Part shown: positions 6,385 to 13,779 of the stretch, piece by piece
Layout of the letters: every line of letters begins with the position of its first letter
How positions within the stretch are numbered: the stretch's first letter is position 1
Virus record (IMG/VR): IMGVR_UViG_3300044681_001230
Location: 1 to 31,558 of that record
Length of the DNA stretch: 31,558 nucleotides
DNA from: a virus
Reading direction: 5' to 3' (one strand)
Made by a program: the position numbers and the translations under genes
Notes under the pieces: generated by a model
The model's input: only the letters and a program-made list of their open reading frames with translations
Database searches by the model: none
Told to the model about the DNA's origin: nothing

Positions 6385-8526
6385 ATGATCAATCACGAAA
6401 TCAAAGGAAATCTTGCTCGACTTCTTGCAACAGAAGACCTTGTAGTTGAGCATAGAAAAGTTTCTACAGCTTGCTTTAATGTTCAGACTAGGGTTTTGAC
6501 TCTTCCTATTTGGGACAAGGCTTCTGAAGTTGTTTACGATATGTTGGTTGGTCATGAAGTCGGACATGCTTTGTACACCCCAAATGAAGATTGGGGTAAA
6601 GTTAAAAAAATTCCTAAGTCTTTTGTAAATATTACAGAAGATATCCGAATTGAAAAGCTGATGAAGCGTAAATATGGTGGATTGAATAAAATTTTTTATG
6701 CAGCATATAGTGAACTTCACGACGAAGATTTTTTCTGTATTGGTAGTGATGATATTGAAAAATATAACTTAGCTGATAGGATTAATCTTTATTTTAAGAT
6801 TGGAAATTTTTTGGATGTTCCTTTTTCCGAAAGTGAACTTTCTATTGTTGAGAAGGCCAACAAGATGGAAACTTTCGAAGATGCTGTTCATGTTGCAGAG
6901 CTTATCTATAATTTTTGTTGTGAAGAACAGAAGCAAATTCAAGATAATGTCGATAGTTTTGTGAAGAATAGTGATCCAACTAACTCTAAAAATGCTGCTA
7001 TTAGTGGGGAAAGCATTGAAAACTCTTCACCTAAAGATACTTTGGATGATGATGGTGGCAATGAAGTTTTTTCGGATGAACAGGATTCTGTAAAAAATAC
7101 TGATTCCCTTTCTCAAAAGGCTGCAGAAGAAAATAATGGGGAACCAAATACTAACGGACCAAAAGAACCAGAAGTTGTAACTGATCGCAATTTTTCCGAG
7201 AACATTCAAAAGCTCGTTGATCCTAATTGTGAGGAGAGTGACTATGTGGAAATTCCCAAAGTTGATTTGAGCAAACTTATTATTTCTCCTGAAAAATTTC
7301 ATGCAATTTATGAGGATCATATTAAACTGCAAGACTGGACAGAATATGATAAGTATTACGAAGAGTATAAAACAACAGCACAATCTGAGGTTTCATATTT
7401 GATTAAAGAATTTGAATGTAAGAAATCTGCAGATGAATACGCACGAGCTACTGTATCCAGGACGGGAGTTTTAGATACAAAAAAACTTCACACATATAAG
7501 TACAATGAAGATTTGTTTAAAAAGGTAACGAATTTACCTGATGGTAAGAATCACGGTTTGATTTTTATCTTAGACTGGTCTGGTTCTATGGCTAACACTT
7601 TGCTTAACACCGTAAAGCAACTGCTTAATATTATTTGGTTTTGTAAAAAAACTGGAATTGATTTTGAAGTCTATGCATTTTCCGATTCTTATTTTGAAAT
7701 CCAGCAAAATTCTTATGGAGATGAGATAAAAGTTATACCATCTAGGGCATATGAACGAGCTGAACACTATATTGATATTCATCCCGAATTTAAACTTTTT
7801 AACATTCTTAGCAGTAAAACCAAACTTTCTTCATTGAATGGGCACATGAAAAACATCTTTAAACTTGCATATTACTTTTCGTGTGGGAGCGATGTGACTA
7901 TTCCGGAACAAATTTCTCTTAGTTCTACCCCTCTCAATGAAGCGATTGCATGTTTGCACGATCTGATACCGAATTTTGCTTCAAGTTATAAAGTTCAAAA
8001 AGTTCATTGCGTTATATTGACAGACGGTGAAGCTAACAAATCTAAGTATCATAAAATTTTTAATTGTGATTATTCAACTGCCCCTAATTATGGCATTAGA
8101 CGTATTGAACGTGGAGCATTTTTGAGGAATCGTAGGACTGGCAGGATCTATGCATTTTCTTATAACGACTTTAAGAATACTGAAGTTTTTATTCAATCTG
8201 TCAGAGATGCTTTTCCTGAAGTAAATTTTATTGGAATACGTTTACTTGGACATAGAGACAGTTACACCTTCATTAGAACTCATTTTCCATATGAACAACA
8301 TAATCGAGCAAAAACAGAACTTAAAAAGCAAAAAAGTCTAGTAGTTACAACTTCAGGATATCACAAATATTTTGGAATCATGTCAAATTCTCTTTCTTCT
8401 CAAGTTAATTTTATCGTTCCGCCGGGTTCAAGTAAATCGACAATTATTTCGCAATTTAAGAATTCAATGAATGCAAAAAAACTTAATAAAAAGTTTCTTA
8501 ACGAATTTGTAAATTTGATTGCGTAA
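6385..8526 (+). CDS. VWA-domain protein with N-terminal HExxH metallopeptidase-like motif
   Basis: The protein has 713 residues in three visible parts. The N-terminal domain (~1-165) has HEVGH at 57-61 and a following NITEDIRIE helix (82-90), a zincin-like arrangement. A long acidic/Asn-rich linker (~165-275) follows. The C-terminal von Willebrand A domain (~385-640) has a complete MIDAS: D397-x-S399-x-S401, T515 and D547 (LTDGEA). VWA proteins with an N-terminal metallopeptidase-like domain are known to pair with MoxR-type AAA+ ATPases, and CobT pairs with CobS in the same way. The CobS/MoxR-like ATPase is encoded at 10030, and both genes have matching upstream cassettes. I infer that the two form an ATP-driven metal-dependent remodelling or processing complex; the substrate is unknown. 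No Shine-Dalgarno sequence is seen before ATG 6385. Confidence 0.85.
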   Translation: MINHEIKGNLARLLATEDLVVEHRKVSTACFNVQTRVLTLPIWDKASEVVYDMLVGHEVGHALYTPNEDWGKVKKIPKSFVNITEDIRIEKLMKRKYGGLNKIFYAAYSELHDEDFFCIGSDDIEKYNLADRINLYFKIGNFLDVPFSESELSIVEKANKMETFEDAVHVAELIYNFCCEEQKQIQDNVDSFVKNSDPTNSKNAAISGESIENSSPKDTLDDDGGNEVFSDEQDSVKNTDSLSQKAAEENNGEPNTNGPKEPEVVTDRNFSENIQKLVDPNCEESDYVEIPKVDLSKLIISPEKFHAIYEDHIKLQDWTEYDKYYEEYKTTAQSEVSYLIKEFECKKSADEYARATVSRTGVLDTKKLHTYKYNEDLFKKVTNLPDGKNHGLIFILDWSGSMANTLLNTVKQLLNIIWFCKKTGIDFEVYAFSDSYFEIQQNSYGDEIKVIPSRAYERAEHYIDIHPEFKLFNILSSKTKLSSLNGHMKNIFKLAYYFSCGSDVTIPEQISLSSTPLNEAIACLHDLIPNFASSYKVQKVHCVILTDGEANKSKYHKIFNCDYSTAPNYGIRRIERGAFLRNRRTGRIYAFSYNDFKNTEVFIQSVRDAFPEVNFIGIRLLGHRDSYTFIRTHFPYEQHNRAKTELKKQKSLVVTTSGYHKYFGIMSNSLSSQVNFIVPPGSSKSTIISQFKNSMNAKKLNKKFLNEFVNLIA

Positions 8527-8531
8527 CTTTG

Positions 8532-8554
8532 AGGAGGGGAAACCTTCCTTTTTT
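8532..8554 (+). terminator. Rho-independent terminator overlapping a late promoter
   Basis: AGGAGGG (8532-8538), a GAAA loop and CCTTCCT (8543-8549) are followed by T6 (8549-8554). It starts six bases after the VWA gene stop. The last T of the tract is the first base of the TATAAATA late box. Confidence 0.8.
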
Positions 8555-8561
8555 ATAAATA
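8554..8561 (+). promoter_or_regulatory. Late promoter TATAAATA
   Basis: An exact match to the T4-type late promoter core (TATAAATA), which gp55-containing RNA polymerase recognises. It lies 25 bp before the ATG at 8586. Confidence 0.8.
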
Positions 8562-8585
8562 AAAAAAAAGATTCCTGTGCAACGA

Positions 8586-9947
8586 ATGAACTTAATCGAG
8601 GCTTATAACGAGATATATACAAATCAATACAATCTTACGGAAGATTTGACAGATCTTATAATTCAATATTGCATTGAAGACATTGAAGAAGCTAAATCTT
8701 TTGCTGAAGATTTAGTTTTGACAAATCTTGTTCAAGATTTTTTATTTGAATTATCTGAGGAATTAGAAGTAGATATCTCAGAATATCTCGTAGAGGGTGC
8801 AGGATCAACAGCACTTAGGGGTATTATTAATGCCTTAAGTTCTGCTGGAAGAACGAAGGCTGGTCTTCAAGCGGGAACTGCTCTTGGTAAAAAGTTAGAT
8901 ACTACCGTAAGGGGTGCAGCAGCATCAACATCGATTAGATCTGCAAGAGCAGCAAGACCTAAATCTTCTCAGGAACTTCCTGGTAAGTATGCAACCATGC
9001 AGTTCAAAAAGAAAATTGATACTGCTTTATCTAGACCTGCATTGCCCCCAGGAAGATCCTCTGTGCCCCCTCAACGCCCTTCTGGGAAACGTACTCCAGC
9101 AGATGCTGGGATGCCATTCAGAGCGACTGGAGCCGGTGGAGATGCTCGCATACAAAGACTTTCAGCTCAATCTGCTCCCGGATCAGGATTAAACCCGGCT
9201 GCGTTGAAAACTCAAACTTCCAAAATGACTGATGCTGCTGATGCATTAAACAAAGCCAGAAGAGCCCTTGCTGGAGTTGCTGCAGCTGGACTAGCTGCTA
9301 GTTCTGTTGTTCCCGTAATTAACGATACTGGAAAAAAGAAAAGTCCCGAATCCAGCGTAAACAAATACAATACCAAGGATTCGGGTGGTAAAATTAGAAG
9401 TCGCTTAAAGGTTGGCCCTAAAATTGTTGGAACTGGAAGCATAGCTGGTGATTTCGATCTTGCATTTAAAAAGGCAAGATCTTCTGGGGCTAAATCCTTC
9501 AAATTTCAAGGAAAACAATATACTACAAAATTAAAAACTGAGGAAGTTGATTATTTCGATGTAGTGCTGGAAACTTTAATTGCCGAAGGTTATGTTGATA
9601 GTATCGAAGATGCTTTAATTATGATGACCGCATTAGATGAAAATATTATTTCAAAAATAGCCTCTGGTGCTATTAAAAATGTAATTAAAACAGGCGCAGA
9701 CAAATTGACAAAAACAAAACTTCCACCGAAGATGGATCCAGCGTTAAAGGCAGTAAAGGATTCTATTAAACAGCAATATGGATCTGGAGCTTTAATGGGA
9801 ACTCCTGAATACAGATATGCAAAAGCTGCAAGACAAGCTGAATTGAGAAAAAATCCACCGCCAAAGCCAAAATACGTAGATCCATTTCCGGGAGATGTTT
9901 ATTCCAGAGGGGACTTTGGAATTCGAGGATACAGGTCTGGAGATTGA
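8586..9947 (+). CDS. Late-expressed virion-type protein with Ala/Gly/Pro-rich centre
   Basis: The protein has about 453 residues from ATG 8586; an in-frame GTG at 8577 would sit only ~16 bp after the late box, so the ATG is preferred. The acidic helical N terminus contains EDLTDLIIQYCIEDIEEAKS. A low-complexity central region (~80-260) is rich in Ala, Arg, Pro, Ser and Gly. A second acidic helical module YFDVVLETLIAEGYVDSIED lies at ~320-340, and the C terminus is basic, Pro- and Gly-rich. The two acidic modules resemble each other and the 'D-x-V-L-x-x-L-I-x-E-G-[YF]' segments common in cyanophage late proteins. I do not recognise a function; the late promoter and composition suggest a virion or head-associated protein. 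It sits between the VWA and AAA+ genes, with a terminator on both sides. Confidence 0.7.
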   Translation: MNLIEAYNEIYTNQYNLTEDLTDLIIQYCIEDIEEAKSFAEDLVLTNLVQDFLFELSEELEVDISEYLVEGAGSTALRGIINALSSAGRTKAGLQAGTALGKKLDTTVRGAAASTSIRSARAARPKSSQELPGKYATMQFKKKIDTALSRPALPPGRSSVPPQRPSGKRTPADAGMPFRATGAGGDARIQRLSAQSAPGSGLNPAALKTQTSKMTDAADALNKARRALAGVAAAGLAASSVVPVINDTGKKKSPESSVNKYNTKDSGGKIRSRLKVGPKIVGTGSIAGDFDLAFKKARSSGAKSFKFQGKQYTTKLKTEEVDYFDVVLETLIAEGYVDSIEDALIMMTALDENIISKIASGAIKNVIKTGADKLTKTKLPPKMDPALKAVKDSIKQQYGSGALMGTPEYRYAKAARQAELRKNPPPKPKYVDPFPGDVYSRGDFGIRGYRSGD

Positions 9948-9967
9948 GGACACTTTTTAAACTGTCC
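9948..9967 (+). promoter_or_regulatory. Upstream hairpin of cassette B (GGAC...ACTGTC element)
   Basis: GGACA (9948-9952) pairs with TGTCC (9963-9967), with a partly pairing AT-rich interior. It starts at the base after the stop codon of the preceding gene. It is the second copy of the element at 6304-6322, placed 82 bases before the AAA+ gene ATG (81 bases in cassette A). Confidence 0.5.
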
Positions 9968-9969
9968 AT

Positions 9970-9994
9970 TGGGGGCTTTACGGCCCCCATTTTT
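9970..9994 (+). terminator. Rho-independent terminator (cassette B)
   Basis: TGGGGGC (9970-9976), loop TTTACG and GCCCCCA (9983-9989) are followed by T5. It ends the late gene at 8586 before the AAA+ gene. The stem sequence is unrelated to that of cassette A, although the position is the same. Confidence 0.88.
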
Positions 9995-10029
9995 AATGTA
10001 TTATTTCCTTGTGAACACTCACTTTTCAA

Positions 10030-11136
10030 ATGCCCAAAACAATTATGATGACCGACGACCAAATTATCAAAGATCTTAAAGAAATGTTTTCTGCGGAAAT
10101 CACATCTTCTGATATTCGTGGATATTGTGCTTCTAAGGGGTTTTCCTATCCAACCATTACTCGCCGCCTCGATCAGTATAAGGTTGGGCATGGTAAATGG
10201 AATCTAGAAGTTACACAAGAAGCTGTAGATCAAATTGAACATGCTTATGAAGCTCCTTCTGCTATTCCTGTAGTGCAAAAAAATCTTATTCCCTCGAAAG
10301 ATCCTAATTTTGTAAGTTTTGGTAATTTTGTAGATATTAAAAAAATTATTTCTTCTGGAATTTTTTATCCAGCATTTATTACCGGTCTTTCTGGCAACGG
10401 TAAAACTTTTGCAGTCGAGCAAGCATGTGCTCAATTGAAACGTGAATTGATTCGTGTCAACCTCACTATTGAAACCGATGAAGATGATTTGATTGGCGGT
10501 TTTAGGCTTGTTGATGGACAAACCGTCTGGCACAATGGTCCAGTTATTGAAGCACTTCAACGAGGAGCTATTCTTCTTCTCGATGAAATCGATCTTGCTA
10601 GTAATAAGATTATGTGCCTGCAGTCTATTCTAGAAGGTAAAGGTGTTTTTCTTAAAAAAATTGGTAAATTTGTTGAACCTACTCCTGGTTTTAACATTAT
10701 TGCCACTGCAAATACTAAAGGCAAGGGATCTGATGGTGGTATGTTTATTGGAACCAATGTTCTTAACGAAGCCTTTCTGGAACGTTTTTGTGTAACCTTT
10801 GAGCAAAAATATCCAACTTCTCAAACAGAAACAAAAATTCTTGTTAAAGTTGCAACTAGTCTTGGACTTGATTCGGAAGAAAAGTTTTGTGGTTGGTTGG
10901 CTGATTGGGCTGATTTAATTCGTAAAACTTTTTACGAAGGCGCTATTGATGAAGTTATTTCTACTCGCAGACTTGTGCATATTATTCGTGCTTATGCTAT
11001 CTTCGGAAACAAGTTGAAAGCAATTAAGTACTGTATTAATAGGTATGATGAAGCAATAAAAATTTCTTTCCTTCAGTTTTACAACACAGTAGATGCAGAG
11101 ATTGATATTGCTCAACAAGAAGACTCTGGCGCTTGA
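10030..11136 (+). CDS. cobS: MoxR/CobS-type AAA+ ATPase (annotated cobS in related cyanophages)
   Basis: The protein has 368 residues. The N-terminal ~80 residues form a small helical domain with a winged-helix-like segment (SSDIRGYCASKGFSYPTITR). The AAA+ module has Walker A GLSGNGKT (119-126), a 'GGFRL...W..GP' segment (156-171), Walker B LLLDEID (182-188), sensor-1 ATANT (225-229) and an arginine-finger-type FLERF (249-253). This is the MoxR/CobS clade. CobS is the ATPase of the aerobic cobaltochelatase, and cyanophage homologues carry that name. No CobN or genuine cobalamin gene is visible here. The VWA-metallopeptidase gene at 6385 is a better candidate partner. The stop codon overlaps the -35 element of the next promoter (11133-11138). 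Confidence 0.9.
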   Translation: MPKTIMMTDDQIIKDLKEMFSAEITSSDIRGYCASKGFSYPTITRRLDQYKVGHGKWNLEVTQEAVDQIEHAYEAPSAIPVVQKNLIPSKDPNFVSFGNFVDIKKIISSGIFYPAFITGLSGNGKTFAVEQACAQLKRELIRVNLTIETDEDDLIGGFRLVDGQTVWHNGPVIEALQRGAILLLDEIDLASNKIMCLQSILEGKGVFLKKIGKFVEPTPGFNIIATANTKGKGSDGGMFIGTNVLNEAFLERFCVTFEQKYPTSQTETKILVKVATSLGLDSEEKFCGWLADWADLIRKTFYEGAIDEVISTRRLVHIIRAYAIFGNKLKAIKYCINRYDEAIKISFLQFYNTVDAEIDIAQQEDSGA

Positions 11137-11161
11137 CTTAAATTAAATTTCGTGGTACAAT
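11133..11161 (+). promoter_or_regulatory. Sigma70-type promoter for the clamp/clamp-loader operon
   Basis: TTGACT (11133-11138) and TACAAT (11156-11161) are separated by 17 bp. The -35 box overlaps the stop codon of the AAA+ gene. The predicted start of transcription falls inside the hairpin that follows. Confidence 0.75.
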
Positions 11162-11185
11162 TTGGGGAAGGAAACTTCCCCAAAT
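11160..11185 (+). promoter_or_regulatory. Perfect 11-bp hairpin with GAAA loop at the promoter start region
   Basis: ATTTGGGGAAG (11160-11170), GAAA, CTTCCCCAAAT (11175-11185). No clean U-tract follows (ATTTAACT), so it is at best a weak terminator for read-through from the AAA+ gene. Because it spans the predicted transcription start, it could also be an operator-like palindrome, or an RNA stabiliser formed only on read-through transcripts. Confidence 0.6.
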
Positions 11186-11203
11186 ATTTAACTAGGTGTA
11201 ACT

Positions 11204-11548
11204 ATGGAAAGAAATCTTGAAAATACGTTAGAACTAAATCTTTCAAACCCAAATAATTTTTGGAAATATGGTGAGAATATTGTCTTGAAAGAAATCGAGA
11301 ATTATATTGCAACCACATATCATTCACATTACACTTCTCCTGAATCGCAAACACAAACTCTTGATTTAATTGAGAGCATTGGAGATGCTGAACCGTTTTG
11401 TAGAAGCACAGCAATTAAATATCTTTCTCGTTTTGGGAAGAAAAACGGAAAATATAAACTTGACATTTTAAAGGCAATTCATTATTGTATTTTGCTCTAT
11501 TATTTTGTCGGATTTACCAAAAACTCAACTGATAATTATCCTCACTGA
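11204..11548 (+). CDS. DUF3310-like small protein
   Basis: The protein has 114 residues. The C-terminal half fits the phage DUF3310 pattern: a 'T-L-D-L-I-E-S-I-G-D-A-E-P-F-C' helix followed by STAIKYLSRFGKKNGKYKLDILKAIHY (family: GNAIKYIARxGKKxxxxxDLxKAxWYL). The N-terminal 40 residues (FWKYGENIVLKEIENYIATTY) are family-atypical. The function of DUF3310 is unresolved; some members carry a nucleotide-kinase name without proof. An AGGTG ribosome-binding site lies about 5 nt before ATG 11204. It is the first gene of the clamp operon, directly downstream of a strong promoter, and ends two bases before gene 45. Confidence 0.65.
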   Translation: MERNLENTLELNLSNPNNFWKYGENIVLKEIENYIATTYHSHYTSPESQTQTLDLIESIGDAEPFCRSTAIKYLSRFGKKNGKYKLDILKAIHYCILLYYFVGFTKNSTDNYPH

Positions 11549-11550
11549 TT

Positions 11551-12222
11551 ATGAAATTTTCAAAGTCAACAATACAAATATTGACAAATTTTGCTGAAAT
11601 TAATCAGTCGATTTTGTTTAAGCCCGGAAATACACTTAAAACTATTTCCGTTATGAAAAACATTTTTGCTGAAGCAAAAATTAATGAAAAAATTACAAAG
11701 GAGTTTGCAATTTATAATTTAAACGAATTTTTGAATGGATTGAGAATCTATGATGGATGTCCGACACTAGACTTTTCTAATGAGTCTTATGTCATTATGT
11801 CTGATGATACTGGCAATTCTACAAAGTATTATTATTCCGATCCTACTATTATTGTCTCTCCTCCAGACAAATCTATTGAGCTTCCTTCTAAGGATGTATG
11901 TTTTGTTGTAAATAGTGATCAGTTTGTAAAATTAGCAAAGGCAGCCTCTATCTACGGATTGACTGATTTATCGGCTGTTGGAGACGGTAAAAATGTAAGT
12001 CTTGTTGTTAGGGACAAAGAAAATTCTACTTGCAACCAATTTTCAATTGTGGTTGGAGAAACTGATTCTACGTTTGTATTTAATTTTAAAATGCAGAATA
12101 TCAAAATAATTCCTGGAAAATATGAAGTAATTGTTTCCGCACCAAATGCTGCAAAATTTACAAACACTGAAATTGATTTAAATTATTTTATTGCGCTTGA
12201 GCCCGATTCGACTTTCTCTTAA
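11551..12222 (+). CDS. 45: Sliding clamp gp45
   Basis: The protein has 223 residues (T4 gp45 has 228). The N terminus MKFSKSTIQILTNFAEINQSILFKPGN corresponds to the start of T4 gp45 (MKLSKDT..LLKNFA.INSGI..K.GN), and the following 'LNEFLNGLRIYD' segment also matches. Position immediately before gp44 is the T4 order. The protein forms a trimeric ring that tethers DNA polymerase gp43, and in T4 also activates gp55-dependent late transcription. The gene begins two bases after the DUF3310 stop, consistent with one polycistronic message from the promoter at 11133. Confidence 0.93.
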   Translation: MKFSKSTIQILTNFAEINQSILFKPGNTLKTISVMKNIFAEAKINEKITKEFAIYNLNEFLNGLRIYDGCPTLDFSNESYVIMSDDTGNSTKYYYSDPTIIVSPPDKSIELPSKDVCFVVNSDQFVKLAKAASIYGLTDLSAVGDGKNVSLVVRDKENSTCNQFSIVVGETDSTFVFNFKMQNIKIIPGKYEVIVSAPNAAKFTNTEIDLNYFIALEPDSTFS

Positions 12223-12240
12223 ACTTATATTAATTAAATT

Positions 12241-13182
12241 ATGAATGAATTCCTTTGGGTCGAAAAATATCGACCTAAAACAATTGAAGACTGCATTTTA
12301 CCCGAAGAAACTAAATCTACGTTTATTGAATTTATCCGTGGAGGAGAAATACCAAATCTTTTACTTTGTGGCCCTCCAGGAGTTGGAAAGACCACAGTAG
12401 CAAAAGCTTTATGCAACGAGTTAGGAGTTGATTTTTATGTCATCAATGGATCTGATGAAGGACGATTTCTGGACACGGTACGGAACCAAGCAAAGAACTT
12501 TGCATCGACCCTTTCACTTCAAAAAACTGGTAAACATAAAGTCATCATTATTGATGAAGCAGATAACACAACCAACGACGTACAACTCCTTTTACGGGCT
12601 AATGTTGAGACGTTTCATAACAACTGCAGATTCATCTTTACCTGCAATTACAAAAACAAAATCATTGAGCCACTTCACTCTAGATGCGCCGTTGTTGAAT
12701 TCTCAATCAAAGGAAAACAGCGAGCACAACTTGCCGGGATATTCTTTCAAAAGATGCGATTTATCCTCGATAAAGAGCAGATTGAATATGATGAAAAAAT
12801 CGTTGCGAAAATCATATCCAACTATTTTCCCGATTTTCGACGTGTATTAAATGAGTGTCAAAAGTATTCTGCTGGCGGTAAAATCGATTCTGGAATACTC
12901 TCGTCATTTTCTGAAATTAAACTTGATATCTTAATACAAGCAATTAAAGAAAAGAACTTTTCAGAAGTACGTAAATGGGTTTCTTCGAGCACCAGCAATG
13001 ATGTATCGAGTATATTTACTGAGATTTATAATTCTTTGTATAATGTGCTTGAGGGACCAAGTATTGCATCTGCAGTTTTAATCTTAGCAAAATATCAATA
13101 TCAAGCAGCATTTGTTGCAGATCAAGAAATTAATCTTTTGGCAGCATTGACTGAGATTATGGTAGAGGCAAAATTTAAATGA
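12241..13182 (+). CDS. 44: Clamp loader large subunit gp44
   Basis: This 313-residue AAA+ ATPase (T4 gp44: 319 aa) has Walker A GPPGVGKT (44-51), a DEAD Walker B box (105-108), the sensor-1 segment FIFTCNY (131-137) and the clamp-loader hallmark SRC (147-149). The N-terminal 'WVEKYRP' is the typical RFC-box start. Four gp44 with one gp62 open and load the gp45 ring. An 18-base AT-rich gap separates it from gene 45, and its TGA overlaps the nuclease-like gene by ATGA. Confidence 0.96.
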   Translation: MNEFLWVEKYRPKTIEDCILPEETKSTFIEFIRGGEIPNLLLCGPPGVGKTTVAKALCNELGVDFYVINGSDEGRFLDTVRNQAKNFASTLSLQKTGKHKVIIIDEADNTTNDVQLLLRANVETFHNNCRFIFTCNYKNKIIEPLHSRCAVVEFSIKGKQRAQLAGIFFQKMRFILDKEQIEYDEKIVAKIISNYFPDFRRVLNECQKYSAGGKIDSGILSSFSEIKLDILIQAIKEKNFSEVRKWVSSSTSNDVSSIFTEIYNSLYNVLEGPSIASAVLILAKYQYQAAFVADQEINLLAALTEIMVEAKFK

Positions 13183-13583
13183 AAAATTTTCAATCGGAAA
13201 GTAAACTATCTGGAAACGAATTTGAAGACCTTGTTCAGGAAAATATTGAACTTAAAAACGGAATAATTGTGGGAAAAGATTATCATATCAAAGATCTTGG
13301 AATTGAACTTGATTTCTTGGCAGATTTTCCCAATAGAACAGAATATATTGAAGCCAAGGGCGGAAAAACGGGAAACAAAAAACGTCCCGGTGCAAAGAGA
13401 ACTGATAATGTTAAAAAAGCTATATGCAATGGAGCGTTATTGAAACATAGTAATCCTAACGCATATTTTGTCGTATATTTCTCATCTAAACCAAAAAAGA
13501 ATAGTTATTCATACTATATGATTGAAACTGCATTAAATGCAAATTATATTGATGAGGTAAGATATTTGGATTATGTTAAATAA
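13179..13583 (+). CDS. PD-(D/E)XK nuclease-like protein in the clamp-loader operon
   Basis: The protein has 134 residues with the core of a PD-(D/E)XK fold. There is an N-terminal helix with E14 (GNEFEDLV), a strand ending in D45 (GIELDFLADF), and E58-A-K60 (YIEAKGGK), i.e. the D...ExK catalytic set. A conserved-looking K-K-A-I-C-N-G helix and a final YFVVYFSSK strand follow. It is close in size to minimal endonucleases or Holliday-junction-like nucleases of this superfamily. It starts inside the gp44 stop (ATGA) and overlaps the next small gene by 11 bases, so it should be made with the clamp loader. The biochemical substrate is unknown; a structure- or nick-specific nuclease linked to the clamp is an inference. 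Confidence 0.7.
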   Translation: MKNFQSESKLSGNEFEDLVQENIELKNGIIVGKDYHIKDLGIELDFLADFPNRTEYIEAKGGKTGNKKRPGAKRTDNVKKAICNGALLKHSNPNAYFVVYFSSKPKKNSYSYYMIETALNANYIDEVRYLDYVK

Positions 13584-13779
13584 AAAAATTACATATCGAG
13601 AATTAGTTGAACCTCGTATTAAATCGACCCCTCAAAATGTTAAAGAATCTAATGAAAAATTGTTTAGGTCTGAATGGAATTTACCTAAAGCGGCAAAAAA
13701 TTGTGGCATGAGTGAAAAAGAGATGAAACTAATTTTTTATGAATATTTGAAATATAATGCTCCCGACTATGAAGTATGA
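13573..13779 (+). CDS. Small helix-turn-helix-like protein between the nuclease gene and gene 62
   Basis: The protein has 68 residues. The region FRSEWNLPKAAKNCGMSEKEMKLIFYEYLK has the rhythm of a Fis/sigma-like helix-turn-helix: an 'LPKAAKNCGMS' first helix and turn, then a second helix. I do not recognise a named family. The gene starts within the previous reading frame (11-base overlap) and its end overlaps gene 62. Its place inside a tightly coupled replication operon suggests that it is real. DNA binding is a guess based on the helix pattern alone. Confidence 0.6.
   Translation: MLNKKITYRELVEPRIKSTPQNVKESNEKLFRSEWNLPKAAKNCGMSEKEMKLIFYEYLKYNAPDYEV

Noticed and set aside
7027-7383. Minus-strand frame opposite the acidic linker of the VWA protein
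   Set aside because: A Phe/Ile-rich translation, as expected for the complement of AT-rich coding DNA.
10030-11136. A true cobalamin biosynthesis role for the CobS-like ATPase
   Set aside because: The motifs only support the MoxR/CobS AAA+ clade. No other B12 gene is visible, and the VWA-metallopeptidase gene is a closer functional fit. The name is kept as a symbol only because it is used for homologues.
12428-12850. 140-codon plus-strand frame inside gp44
   Set aside because: It overlaps the Walker B to SRC region of gp44 in another frame and has an unlikely composition.
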